Assembly (NCBI GenBank): GCA_963662175.1
Contig: OY759221.1
Span: forward strand, 30,874,045-30,938,044
Source: Aradus depressus
Lineage: Eukaryota; Arthropoda; Insecta; Hemiptera; Aradidae
Reading direction: 5' to 3'
Length of the DNA: 64,000 nucleotides
Shown: piece after piece, positions 43,593-54,470 of the stretch
Numbering within the stretch: position 1 is the first letter of the stretch
Layout: every line of letters starts with the position of its first letter
The notes under the pieces: model-generated
The model's database searches: none
Seen by the model: the letters and a program-made list of their open reading frames with translations, nothing else
Told to the model about the DNA's origin: nothing
Made by a program: the position numbers and the translations under genes

Positions 43593-43883
43593 TGTCGATG
43601 AATCCATCTCCATTCTTCTTCCCCACCTCAAACTATTTTTAACTATGTTTACGCTTTTCCTATAAATTCTCCTTATCTTTTGCCCGATGTGCCTGCTAAT
43701 CATTAGGATCAATCACCGGATTGTGCATTCACATTAAAATTTCGTGTCGATGTGTTCCTTCTATCAGAAGATACAAACGTCCTCAGACATGAAATGTTAT
43801 TAAAATATTATGTAATTTTTGACCGATAACATAACTTTATTACATAAAGACTGAGAAATAACAAAACTGTATGTGACAATATA
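43593..43883 (+). repeat. Family H copy, diverged, truncated by a Tigger-type MITE
   Basis: AATGTCGATGAATCCATC, CTTCCCCACCTCAAACTA, GTCGATGTGTTCCTTCTATC and TTTGACCGATAACATAAC, ending where the TA-flanked element begins. Confidence 0.6.
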
Positions 43884-44757
43884 CAGTAGAACCTCTTGAA
43901 GTCGAACCTCGATAAGTCGAAAACCTCCAAAACTCGAAAATAAGTTTTGTTCCTTTCCCTTCAATCCCCAAAACCTCCATTACTCGAAATCTCAACCCTC
44001 TATTAGTCGAAATAATCAGTGAGTCCCTACAAGCCATTTTGGTACATATTATTCCTCTATAACTCGAAACAATAAATTGAACCTCTGTATCTCGAACATA
44101 GCAATGTTTTATTTTACAACCTTTACAACTGGATAATTTGAAACTTATTACCTCTATAGCTCGAAGAAAAATAAGTTACCAACTTTAAGAATTTGCCGAC
44201 AATGTACACCATTGTTATTTAGAAAACAATTTAGGAGTATACAATAAATAGGATTAACAATTATCTAAAGCAAAAAAAATTACTGACTTTTTTTAATATG
44301 TACCTACATATACTACGTATTTTTTTATTTTAAGGATGTTTTGAAATAATGTTGATTTATAATAAATATAAATATGTTTGTTAAATCTGTAACTTGAATT
44401 CTTATTTATTTCACCTCTCTAACTCAAAATTAGTTAGAACGAATCTTAACCTCTACAAGTCGAATCAAAATTCGCCTGTCGAAATCCTCCATAAGTCGAA
44501 AACATATACTACGTATTTTTTTATTTTAAGGATGTTTTGAAATAATGTTGATTTATAATAAATATAAATATGTTTGTTAAATCTGTAACTTGAATTCTTA
44601 TTTATTTCACCTCTCTAACTCAAAATTAGTTAGAACGAATCTTAACCTCTACAAGTCGAATCAAAATTCGCCTGTCGAAATCCTCCATAAGTCGAAAACT
44701 CTATAACTCGAATTTTTCGGCGTCTCCCTTGATGTTCGACTTATAGAGGTTCTACTG
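43884..44757. mobile_element. pogo/Tigger-type MITE, 874 bp
   Basis: The terminal inverted repeats CAGTAGAACCTCTTGAAGTC and the complement of the right end (CAGTAGAACCTCTATAAGTC) are flanked by TA on each side. CAGT...ACTG at TA is typical of the pogo/Tigger branch of Tc1/mariner. The interior repeats the word CCTCTA-AA-(C/G)TCGAA many times in both halves. It also holds an exact 196-bp tandem duplication. No transposase frame. Confidence 0.8.
44311..44702. repeat. Exact 196-bp tandem duplication inside the MITE
   Basis: The segment from TACTACGTATTTTTTTATTT to CCTCCATAAGTCGAAAACATA starts at 44311 and again at 44507. I found no base difference between the two copies by eye, so it is very recent or an assembly effect. 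Confidence 0.9.
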
Positions 44758-44759
44758 TA

Positions 44760-45110
44760 CTAAAAGATGAAGCGTATATTATTTCCCCGATATACGAAGT
44801 ACAGAAATTCTATGTTGAGTTTTCACCAGAATTTAAAGTTTTTTTTTCGACCCCCTAATTCATTGTTTATCCAATGGATTCTTCTTTTGCAATTAAAGAA
44901 AGTTGTCGGTGAATCACCGGCTATGTACTTCCTCAACACAAATTGTCAATTACGTATTCCCTCTCCCTCCAAAGCCAATTGACTCCTCATTCCAATGGTC
45001 ATACTAAATTGTGTGTAGATAAACTATATTGGTTATTAGAGTTGAACCCCTGAACCCACACATTCCCTCTTGCCGATATCGCAAATTTGACAGATTACGT
45101 CCTCATTGGG
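44760..45110. repeat. Family H fragments, reverse then forward
   Basis: TTCCCCGATATACGAAGTAC and TATGTTGAGTTTTCACC (reverse, to about 44865), then GTTGTCGGTGAATCACCGGC and TACTTCCTCAACAC (+, from 44902). The two run head to head. Confidence 0.65.
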
Positions 45111-45590
45111 TTTTGACATCCAATAACTACTAAAGCGATTTAATCAATAATTATTATGATGGGGATTTCATTAATAATTATTACGATGAAAAAAAAACGA
45201 TTAATTTAATCAGGCAACCTCTAAAATATGAAAATTTAGGTCTTTCTGAACTTATATCAGGATTGGTCCATTTTTCTGTTCTGAAGTTTCTGTGTTCTGA
45301 AAAAATATATATGTACATAAAGTAAAAGAGAGTGATTTTTTATACGAAAAACCTCCTGGTTCCCGGTCTAATAGTCGTTGCTAATGACCCTGAAGTCCAT
45401 GCGACGTTAAATTAAAGAGGCAGTATATACTTTGTATATGTTATGTATCTCCCATATATACTTTTTATATAGGTTATGCATCTCCCATATATACTTTATG
45501 TGGGTTATATTTCTTAGTGGTAGGCCAGATGTAGTGGACTAACTTGTTAAATAAGTAATAGATGTATCAGTCCAATATAGATTTATTTAA

Positions 45591-45627
45591 CCACAACTAG
45601 TTTCGGCAATTTGCCATCTTCAGGTGG
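45591..45627 (-). ncRNA. Minimal hammerhead-like motif, left arm of element E
   Basis: On the minus strand CCAC, CTGAAGA, T, hairpin GGCAA/TTGCC, GAAACTA, GTTGTGG. Core and stem II are intact. Confidence 0.55.
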
Positions 45628-45866
45628 TGAAACTGAATATACATAAACTAAAAATTAGATTAAAATTCATGAGCTTTTACAGTTCATGTCAATCATTAAC
45701 TAATAAATAAATAAGTTAAAAATAAAATAATAATTTAAAAACATACGTAACAATTACCAAAAGTACAATAAGTTAAAATATTTTGAATTTATTGTACTGT
45801 TTTTAAAATTCAAATATTTTTACTTATTGTACTTTTGGTAATTGTTAATTTTTAAATTATTATGTT

Positions 45867-45904
45867 CACAACCTGAAGATGGCAAATTGCCGAAACTAGT
45901 TGTG
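45867..45904 (+). ncRNA. Minimal hammerhead-like motif, right arm of element E
   Basis: CACAAC pairs fully with GTTGTG. Between them are CTGAAGA, T, the hairpin GGCAA/TTGCC with a single A as loop, and GAAACTA. The CTA just before GTTGTG would be an NUH-type cleavage triplet if the motif acts as a dimer. Confidence 0.6.
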
Positions 45905-45999
45905 GTTAAATAAATCTATGTTGTACCAAAACATCTATTACTTATTTATATAGGTTATGTATCTCCCATATATATTTTATATTGGTTATATTTTCGACG

Positions 46000-46860
46000 T
46001 TAAATTTAAATAAATAAATAAAAGTTTCAATGATAGTTCAATAGTTTCTCCCCAGATATCATATACTTTTCAACAGTTTCGTTCACGATATTCGGCCTAT
46101 GAGGTACAACGAATCCCTATGAACACGCATCCGACCATTATGAGGTTTAAAAACAGCAATTTAAGTATCCTCATAAAATCTTTACAACGCCTCTTTTGAA
46201 TGTCCAGCAATAAACATAAAAATAAAACATATTCACCATAATCAATAGTTTGAAAGGACCATATAACTCAGCTTAATCTTTGAGCAGTAAAATTGTAATA
46301 CCCTTTTGTAATTTATTTTCAGTATTTCAGGGGTCGTATGAATATTTTTCCAGATAATTCAAGTGGGCTATCAAACGAGAGTTATTTAACCTTGTTAAAG
46401 TAATGTGCATAATATTTACGTGTTATTTAGTAGTTAAGAAGAAGAAAAACATTTATTTGGTTCTGCGCAAAAAGCTTTGTTCACAATTTAAAAAAATAAA
46501 GAACAATAATAAAAAATAAAAATAAAATAAATAAATTAATAATAGACAGTAGGGGATAATGTCTTGAAGTACATTTTCCAAGATACCGCTTATGGAACTA
46601 ATAAAAAATCTTCTCCGATAAAAATTGTAGAAAAAAATAAAAGGCACATTTGTTATGTGATACAAATTTCGAAGGCCGCCCGATTTACGAGATACATGCC
46701 GAAAATCGTCCTTAAACATTTTTATACCCAGTTTTATTATGTGAAAACGGTCATCATATGAAACATTGGGAAACAAATGTATCGCTTAGCAGTGGATTTT
46801 AAAAATTACTTTTTTTATTGGTAGATTTTTTATTAAAAAGGATAACAAAATATTTGTGAA
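46000..46860. other. Unassigned region with J-like words
   Basis: 46640-46720 holds ATTTCGAAGGCCGCCCGATT and ACGAGATACATGCCGAAAATC, which recall family J in reverse. Opposed frames at 46453-46776 are by-products. Confidence 0.4.
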
Positions 46861-46865
46861 TTAGC

Positions 46866-47350
46866 CATAACAGGATTTTCTTATATCAATCATTTTTGAG
46901 AGGGCACCGGTAGCTCAGTGGTATGGGTTCGAAAACCGACCAAGGCCCTTAGTTTATTTTATCCGGGAGGTAAAATAAACTTAAGCACGCCGTCCTTTGG
47001 ATGGGACGTTAAGCGACGGTCGCCTGTACGGTGTCAGGTACTCGTTGAAGACCCCTACCCTAGGTAAATAAAAATTTAGGGTAGGCAAAATTTAGGACTC
47101 CCACAGTAGAGTCGGACTCATGTCCACCTGAGTGACGAAAGAGCGCTTTGGTAGTAGGCGATATGACATCATAGTTAAAGCCCGGGCATGAGTCATAAAA
47201 CCTAACCTAACCTATCAATCATTTTTGTACAGATCACATTCCCTTCTCCTCCCTCCTCTGAATAATATGTTGGCGTCAGCAGTTTTCTTTGTCTCATTGT
47301 ACACCGTAATTTTGAAAGTTATTTTGTACAAATGTGGTTGGTCCTCTTAC
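46866..47350. repeat. Family P copy split by a SINE
   Basis: Left part CCATAACAGGATTTTCTTATA precedes the SINE and TACAGATCACATTCCCTTCTCC and TAATTTTGAAAGTTATTTTG follow it. Confidence 0.6.
46899..47212 (+). mobile_element. tRNA-derived SINE, copy 13, in a P repeat
   Basis: Perfect 15-bp target duplication TATCAATCATTTTTG (46884-46898, 47213-47227). The head has lost the bases between the A box and GGGTTCGAAAACC. The body is full and the tail is AAAACCTAACCTAACC. Confidence 0.95.
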
Positions 47351-48895
47351 AACCATAACATATGTTAATTATTAAATCTGGCCAATATGCAAGGAACATT
47401 AGGCCAAGAGGAGGAAAAAAAAATTATTAAATAGTCTTATAAAACTTGAAGTCTTTTTTGTAAATTATAAAAATTAAATAATAATAAGACAGGTTATGTG
47501 TGGATTAGGAACCATCAACAACCATATTTACAAATTACATTATTGTACGAGTCGGGACTTTTTTTTTTGGGCACCGCAAAACTCCCGTTCAAAATTGTAT
47601 TCGTATTGGTACCACGTAATAGCTAGGGAATATCTATAGGATACCTTGTCCAGAGACTCCTCCAAACGCAGAGATACTTTTTTATAATAATTTTCGGTCG
47701 AATTTCGACTCATCATGGAATTTCTGACTGATTACATACCTTCCTCTATACTGTGTAGTAGCTAGGAAAGTAAAAAAAAAATAATTAAAAATTCAATAGT
47801 GCGAAAGGTCATAATTTGAGTAACGGGTCACGAATTGTAAATTACCACAATTTTACAACACTCGCAACATAAATTGCTTCTTGTTGGAATATGGTTGTCA
47901 GTTGCAGATTGTAGGTACACCTTTCCTAGACTCATAAAAGAGGTTAATTGCCAGGAAGATGTTTTTAATTGCCTCTATTATAACTTTAATCATTAGTAAC
48001 ACTATAAAGACTATTTCACTTTTCCTACATTTTATTATTTATGGCCGCTATAAAAACACGAGTATAATATAACCTTACATTTTCGGATAAGGTTACTTGC
48101 TATATTTATAACCTGTCTTCTTTTGCTGAGATCTATCCCGCTTTTTTGCACTTTATGTAGTCTTTCCAAATTATATTTGTTTTATTGGGACTCATTTATG
48201 GTAATAAACATTAAACTGAAAATGAAGTCATTACATTAAAAATAATGAGAGGTATTAATCAATGAAGATTATCTCTAGTTGGTGTAGTGGATGTTATCTT
48301 ATCTCAATTTGTGGCTGGGGAAGTCTGTGATTTATTATGGTCTTCACAGATAAAGATCTCTTGGAAATTACTACTTACACTTATAGGTTAGTACTAGGGG
48401 ATGCTTCACTTTAGTACCAATTTGAGAATTTCATTTCTTTTGAGTAAATGTGCGATAGATCTCTGCTGATTGATCAGTGGTACTCCTTTGATCAATACCA
48501 GGGGTTCGCCAATGTCCCCCCAGGGTTATATTTCCCTAACAGATTTCAGACTTGTCGAATGTTATATGGCCAGCTTAGAAGGTGGTATAGACTCTTGGGC
48601 AGGATAAAGGGCCGGAAGGTTAGTTGCTTGGTGTACTTACTCCGTTCATTCGAGAAATTCAAAACTACACATTTTCTTATTTTGTGCAAAGGATTACGAC
48701 GAACCTATCCATCAATATGACCGTACAACATGTCATTATTTTCAGGGCGAAGTTATCTACAAAATTACTACCTTTTAAAACTTATTTTTCTGTGATGTGC
48801 AGCCATATGTAGAATAATTTTTTCAAACAATATTAAAGATTTTACAAAAGTTCCAAAACCGATTCAATACACAATGCATTTTTAGAATTAAAACT
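47350..48895. other. No recognised gene or element apart from an H fragment
   Basis: 47690-47780 is an H 3' fragment (TCATGGAATTTCTGACTG, TAGCTAGGAAAGTAAAA). The frames at 48448-48720 and 48624-48812 overlap in different phases, with no domain recognised and composition like non-coding DNA. Confidence 0.4.
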
Positions 48896-48902
48896 AAAAG
48901 TA

Positions 48903-49460
48903 GACGGTGAATCACCGACAATGTTTTATTTCCCCAGAACGAACTAATCAATTAAATTTTCCCTCTCCTCCGAACCAGTTGACCGTTTGCTGGAATACTC
49001 AATAGTTGACTTACATAGGGGCTCCTAAGTCCTCATACTAAATTTTGTTTCGATAAATTCATTATATCGGCAATTACTAGAGTTTTTGAATTGAGCCCCC
49101 TCCCCTGAACCTAATCGTTGGAGTTCTGGTCACACATATACAATTTCTTGTCGATCCATTCATTCAATCGGCAGTTATTATAGTTTTTCAGCTTCCTCCC
49201 TGATTTTCTTCTTCCCTTTGGTAGATTTGGCTGAAAAACAATAGGTGTCGACGTTAGAGGATTCTGGATTCACATATAAAATTTGGTGTCGATCCATTCA
49301 TTCTATCGGGAGTTACCGTGTTCACAGACACTCTCAGACCGACAGTAAATTTTTTTTTTTTCATATTTGGAATTTGAAGATCGGAAAACGTGAAATTTTT
49401 CATGAAATTTTGACATTATATAACTTCCCCTAACTTCGTTCGTATAGCTGGGAAAGCAAA
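48903..49460 (+). repeat. Family H copy, nearly full length
   Basis: From GACGGTGAATCACCGACAATG through GAATTGAGCCCCCTCCC, GTCGATCCATTCATTCTATCG and TTTTTTTTCATATTTGG to CGTATAGCTGGGAAAGC. A good second reference copy next to 36951-37480. Confidence 0.8.
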
Positions 49461-50290
49461 AATCCTGGATAGCCAGGAAACAGATTCTGCGAATAACGGG
49501 TCTTTTTTATCTGACGTCCCCTTTCACCTTAAACCAAATAATCTCACAATTTCAACAATACCAAGACAATCTAATTCCTAATAAAGGAAAGGTGTGAAAA
49601 AAATAAAAATAATTATAAAAAAATATCTAGAAACAAATATTTCTAGCCATCTTGATCACAAAAATAATTTTCTGACAACAATATTAACGATTTTCTACAT
49701 ATATTGTACCCCCCAAAATATATTGTACTCTATGCATTTTATTAGAATTAAAATAAAAAATCTGAGTAGTCATGAAATGGATCATACTAATTTGGAACTT
49801 TTCTGAATGTTGTCCACTTGATGATTGTATTATGCTTACTCCGTGTTCTCAAACTATGTCTAACTTGTTGAGATTATCATGATCGAAAATGTAAGTCTAA
49901 GTCTCTAACTGAATGCTCGTGTGCGATAAGGATGGAAGGTAGTTTACGATGCGCAAGAATACAGGATAAGAAGAAGAAAGAGAGAAATAAACAGTAAACT
50001 CGCAAAAGAAGTCTTAACAGCTATCAGCCTGGAGCTGGAACTGCAGGAGAAAAAAATGCAGTCAATTGAAAGCTAGGAGTGTAACCACAGAATAGGATGG
50101 GAAAAACATCTGCACACTTCACATTCTCTTAGAAAAAAGTTGATAAAAGGGCATCTGCCGAGGTGAGGGTTGTCTATGGCATGTTGACGCTTATTTTATC
50201 AGTCCTTATTCTAAAAGTCACAAATGGGAATGTAAAAAACCACTAATTAAAGTGATAAATTTTACCTCGTAAAAACTTCACAAAAAAAAA
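49460..50290. other. Unassigned; shares a segment with 51760-52040
   Basis: GGGAAAAACATCTGCACAC...GGGCATCTGCCGAGGTGAGG (about 50098-50165) is similar to GGGGAGAACATCTGCAGAGC...TGACATCTGTCGAGGCGGAG (about 51948-52015), and both follow an AGAAGAAGA-rich lead. They are two diverged copies of one unidentified repeat, possibly a retroelement 3' end. Confidence 0.45.
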
Positions 50291-51541
50291 AGTCGTCGGT
50301 TCGCCGGGAATATATTTTTCCAGCCCGAACTAAGCTATTGTTCTGAAACCAGGTGGGAAATTAGGTACTTCTGAATCATCAAACTAAATGTTGCCCCCTT
50401 TTCTGATCCTATATTTCTCTGTAGCCGATTTAGCTGAAAATTGAGACGTTTCGTCCCCATGGGATTATGGATCTACATATAAAATTTCATGTCGATACAT
50501 TCATTACTTCGGCAGGTCTTGGGTTTTTGTGTGAAGCCCCGCCCATCCCTAATTACCTTCTTTCCTTCAAGCGATTTTACTGAAAATTAGTAGGTGTCGT
50601 CCTCATGGGGATAAACTTTTGGATACATTCATCAGATCTACAGTTACATATTAGGATTTTTGAGTCGAGCCCCTCCTTTTAATCCCCCATTTCCCTTCAG
50701 CTGGTTGGGCTGGAAATCAATAGGTGTCGTCGTTATAGGGTTCTGGATACAAATAACATTTTATATAGGGTTTTCGATCGATTATGTGTAAAATGAATAG
50801 GTGTCGTCCTTATGGGGTTCACATATAAAATTTCGTATCGATACATTCTTTCTATCGAGAGTTACATTGTTCACTGTCACACTCACAGACACCATTTGTT
50901 TTCTCAATTTCCGGGATTCAGGGGTTTGTTAACATGAAATCTCGTTGAAAATTCAATGTGTGAATGTTAACATTCAATTTCTGACCGATTACTTAATTTT
51001 GTAATTTTTGAAGCTGTACATTAGGGTGGAACGAAAATGGCCTTTTAAAATTTTTTTTAGTTATTAGTTTGGTAATAGTGGAAAAAAGTTGCCTTTTAAG
51101 TTCAAAAAGAATTTAAAAAAAATTGGTTGCCATACTACAACATCTTGAGGTGCCGCAAGGAGCTTTAAGTTTGTAAAAAAAAATGAAAAATTATAACTTT
51201 GATAAATTATTTTTTATGAATTTCTCGTACATATAATGTTACAAAAGATGGTTTTAAATACATATATAAGCATTATAATTGGAAAAAATTATTAATTATA
51301 AAATATAATAATAAAAAAAAAAAAATATTTTGTAATGTCAAACTTTGTATTTCTTACTTCCGTATCCTTAATGATTACAAATGTTACAGCTGCAAAATGT
51401 TTGTTTCTACTTCATTGCCACATTAAACTGGTCCTTGCGGCATCTTATCTACACTAAAAGGCAACTTTTCCGCGCTATTCCAAATTAAAAATCAAAAGGT
51501 GATTTTTTCGTTCCACCCTACTGTACATAGCTGGGAAAATA
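50291..51541 (+). repeat. Family H copy, extended, split by a foldback element
   Basis: Starts AGTCGTCGGTTCGCCGGG and has three successive repeats of the GATACATTCATT/TCGTCC-TATGGGGTT middle block, so it is longer than usual. The 3' end (TTGACCGATTAC-like to AGCTGGGAAAATAAT) is interrupted at 51023-51519. Confidence 0.7.
51023..51519. mobile_element. Foldback DNA element with AGGGTGGAACG ends, 497 bp
   Basis: An opposite-orientation, shorter relative of 28686-29390, sharing GAGGTGCCGCAAGGA, GCAACTTTTCCGCGCTATTCC and the ends AGGGTGGAACGAAAA and TTTTTTCGTTCCACCCT. Flanks GCTGTACATT and ACTGTACATA agree at 8 of 10 bases. It interrupts the expected H sequence GCTGTACATAGCTGGG, so the insertion site is clear. 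Confidence 0.8.
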
Positions 51542-52224
51542 ATACAGAAGATAAATTTCTCAATATTCAACAACCTCCTTTTCAACAGAATCACTTAGTG
51601 GCTTTCCTCTGAAGCAAATTGATTAGCGGACTTCTACAGAAATTTCCGAAAATTGCTCTTCATGAATCTACTGTTTAATAAAGCCGACATAATATTATTA
51701 TGAATGATGTTATATGATTATATTCTGTACCTAACTTCAGAATTTCAATTTAAAGGAAATAATACTTCTGTATATAATAGAAGATTGTTTATGACGAAGA
51801 GAAGGATGAGAAGATATAAGTAAAAAGTTAAAACCGCGAAGTAAGTCCCGTAGAACTGCAGAACAAAAAAAAAAAAAAAATCCAAGAAAGTGTGGATCTG
51901 GTGATAGAAACGGAAAAGTAAAACCACAGAAAAGGATATAGAGGTTGGGGAGAACATCTGCAGAGCCTCAAGTTCTACAAGAATAAAGAAGGTAAACTGA
52001 CATCTGTCGAGGCGGAGTCAGGCCCCATGTCATCTTTCATAGTCTGTCCCTCTTGTCTGGTTTCTACCAAACCACCTTGGGTCAGTCCATTGACATTGAC
52101 TCTTGTCAACTCACAGAATGATACCTTTCCTAACAGTTCCTACACACAATCCTAATTGTATCAATGAAATAGTGGCATGTCCTATGTCCTTTGCTTTATC
52201 GCCATTTTCAATATGTATTATTAA
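51542..52224. other. Unassigned, includes the second copy of the 50.1-kb repeat
   Basis: See 49460-50290. An A-run lies at 51866-51882. No coding evidence. Confidence 0.4.
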
Positions 52225-52520
52225 TTTTTTGAGTTTTGTGTTAAGCCCTCGATGTCGGGGATGTCCTTCTAGCGGTTCTGGCTGCACATATTACATATCC
52301 TGTCGATACATTCTGTCCATTCGATAACTGTCGATGTATAGAGTTTTTAGGTTATGCCCCAACCCCTAATCTCGCCTTTCTCTTTTGACAATTTGACTGA
52401 AATTCAATAGATATTCTTGTGAGGTTCTGGTGTTTACAGGCACAGAGACAGACACGCACTTTTGTTTTTATTTTCGAAGTCTGGGGGTCGGAAAACATGA
52501 AATTCCGGTGAAAACCCTTC
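52225..52520 (+). repeat. Family H copy, 3' two-thirds
   Basis: CGATGTCGGGGATGTCC, CCTGTCGATACATTCTGTCC, CAGGCACAGAGACAGACACG and GGGGGTCGGAAAACATGAAAT; lost after GGTGAAAACCC. Confidence 0.65.
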
Positions 52521-52834
52521 TCGATGTAATTTTATAAATGTTTTAATCTAAATTATCAAATAATTTAATATAGTTTCTTCCTAAATTAACACCCAGAAAT
52601 TGATTATGAAGACTGAAGAATTACGCCTACAAAGTTTATCGAAGGGATGTAACTTTTTAGAGCAGTCATGGAGAGAAATGACCACGTGCAGACAGTCGAA
52701 GGTGTTCCTGGATGAGGATTGGAAGGTGTTGAAGAATGGGATTCTGACCTCAAAAGAAGCGAGCTTCGGCAACTTCTCACAGGACACGAATATACTCAAT
52801 AAACACCTACACATTTTAGGAGTCTAGTACAGTC

Positions 52835-53442
52835 TAGGGGTGCGTATCGATATACGATATATCATAAATATCGATATAATTTTGAGAAAATATAGATTTT
52901 TTGCATCGATATAGTGACAAGGCGATATATCACATATCGATATTGTCCCTTCGATGTTCGATGCTCCTATCTCCTTGGCTCTTTTTTCTAAAGCTGGTCA
53001 AACAGTCACAGCTTCACGCAATAGATTTAGTGCAAAAACTGTTGGTAAGTTGCTGTTTTTACAATCCTTGGAAGAACGTTTTTGGCAGTAACATCAATGT
53101 ATATAAGTATATGTATAAGTATAAATACAATGCTTAGATTTTAATAAGTTTTGTATAACCACTTCATCCCTTCAACATCAACTTTAATTTAAGTTTTATT
53201 AAGAGCCAAAGGAATTTTTAGACACTTAAGCAGATTTTTATGTTACATTTTTCTAATGATTGAGTTTTTTGATTATATTCATTATAAATACTAGTTTCCT
53301 TGTTTTTTATTTTTCCTTTCCAAATATCAACGATATATCGATATTTTTATTTTATTGTTTGCGATATTAGTACATCGATACTTACGATGCGATACAGTAA
53401 CGATATAAAATATCGATATTTCCTCCATGATACGCATCCCTA
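52835..53442. mobile_element. hAT-type MITE, 608 bp, TATCGATA-rich
   Basis: The ends TAGGGGTGCGTATC and GATACGCATCCCTA are inverted, with a perfect 8-bp target duplication GTACAGTC (52827-52834, 53443-53450), as expected for hAT. Both sub-terminal regions contain many TATCGATA or CGATATAT words, possible transposase binding repeats. Removing the element and one duplication restores the LINE reading frame around it. Confidence 0.9.
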
Positions 53443-53565
53443 GTACAGTCCCACTTGTGACAGATGTGGAGAAGAAGAGACAGCTGCTCACTTTCTGGGT
53501 AGATGTCCGGGATATGCACGGAAGAGATTCCATATTTTCGGTAAAGATGATCATAGAAGAAGTTA

Positions 53566-53922
53566 GAGGGCGCCGGTAGCTCAGTGGTATGCGTGCTTGC
53601 CTTCTGAGCTCAAGGTCGTGGGTTCGAAACTCGGCCGAGGCCCTTATTTTATTTATTTTATTTATTTTACCTCCCAGATAAAATAAACTTAAGCACGCCG
53701 TCCTTCGGATGGGACGTTAAGCGATGGTCCCGAGCCTGTACGATGTCAGTTACTCGTTAAAGACCCCTGCTCTAGGTGAATAAAAATTTAGGGTAGGCAA
53801 AATTTAGGACTCCCACAGTCGAGTCGGGCTCATGTCCACCAGAGTGACGAAAGAGCGCTCTGGTAGTAGGCGATATGACCTCGTAGTTAAAGCCCGGTCA
53901 TGAGTCATAATAACTAACTAAC
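53566..53922 (+). mobile_element. tRNA-derived SINE, copy 14, full length
   Basis: The best copy: head GGGCGCCGGTAGCTCAGTGG, B box GGGTTCGAAAC, complete body, tail CATAATAACTAACTAAC. Perfect target duplication TAGAAGAAGTTA (53554-53565, 53923-53934). The internal ATTTT repeat (TTTATTTATTTTATTTATTT) is expanded. It lies in the LINE relic. Confidence 0.97.
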
Positions 53923-54089
53923 TAGAAGAAGTTATTAGCAGATTGGACCACAGGAGTATTCTTACATTCGTTAAGGAAACTAAAAGACTGGTTCCTTCAT
54001 CAAGGACTTGGAATGGGTAGTGTGAAGGACTAGACAACATGTAGGGATAAGAGCATTGGATGCTTAGGTCCCTAGATCCAAAGTACCAG

Positions 54090-54470
54090 CCCACCAGTAT
54101 ATATTATTAATAGGGTTTCCCTAATTTAGGTAAAAATACGAAAACAAGAAAGTTTAAGACGAAGAGATATGAGCTGCGGAGAAGGAGGGTTTATGGGGTC
54201 TGATTAGGCCGAACCGGAGCGGTGGCATTAAAACAGCACGCAACCAACGACCATACTTCAGTAACAGTTAAGTACCTTCCTCAGCTTGGTGCACGACCTA
54301 TAACCTTCCTTAAAGTACTTCACATGTCCTCGTAATTGTTTTAACTGGCCAACTTTTCTCAGCGGGCTAGTACAACTTTCAACGAGAATTCATTATGACT
54401 AAAGAACATCCCAAAATTTTTCCTCAGCTTTTCATTAGGCAGTAGATTATAAAACTTATATAAATGATAA
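54090..54470. other. Unassigned
   Basis: AAGACGAAGAGATATGAGC recalls the purine-rich repeat lead at 51790. Otherwise nothing is recognised. Confidence 0.35.

Larger units (their letters stand above)
45514..45947. mobile_element. Penelope-like inverted element E, tail on the left
   Basis: A 35-nt tail (45514-45548) precedes arms that begin AAATAAGTAATAGATG and end in its complement at 45947. The arms share ATAGATTTATTTAACCAC and ACTAGTTTCGGCAATTTGCC. The reverse complement of the tail has CCACTACATCTGGC, resembling CCCACAACATCTTAC in the tail of element A. The flanks 45467-45513 and 45948-45994 are 47-bp direct repeats with about five mismatches, either a long duplication or insertion into an existing short tandem repeat. 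Confidence 0.65.
52600..54090 (+). pseudogene. LINE relic (post-RT region) split by a hAT MITE and a SINE
   Basis: The first block encodes WREMTTCRQSKVFLDEDWK and NILNKHLHILGV; in a neighbouring frame the LLTGH word precedes it. After the hAT MITE the same frame continues through one stop to SPTCDRCGEEETAAHFLG and RCPGYARKRFHIFG, a CxxC...H....C motif. After a frameshift and the SINE, EEVISRLDHRSILTFVKE follows, with a stop near 54020 and a 3' UTR ending GAGCATTGGATGCTTAGG. The order CRQSK, LLTGH.LN.HLH.LG, C..C...H...C is that of LINEs whose reverse transcriptase is followed by an RNase H-like region. It is inactive. Confidence 0.8.

Noticed and set aside
48448..48812. Two overlapping frames of 90 and 62 codons
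   Set aside because: They overlap in different phases with no homology or codon signal that I can see.
52580..52830. Opposed frames at 52581-52814 (-) and 52600-52827 (+) as two genes
   Set aside because: The plus frame is the LINE relic and the minus frame its shadow.
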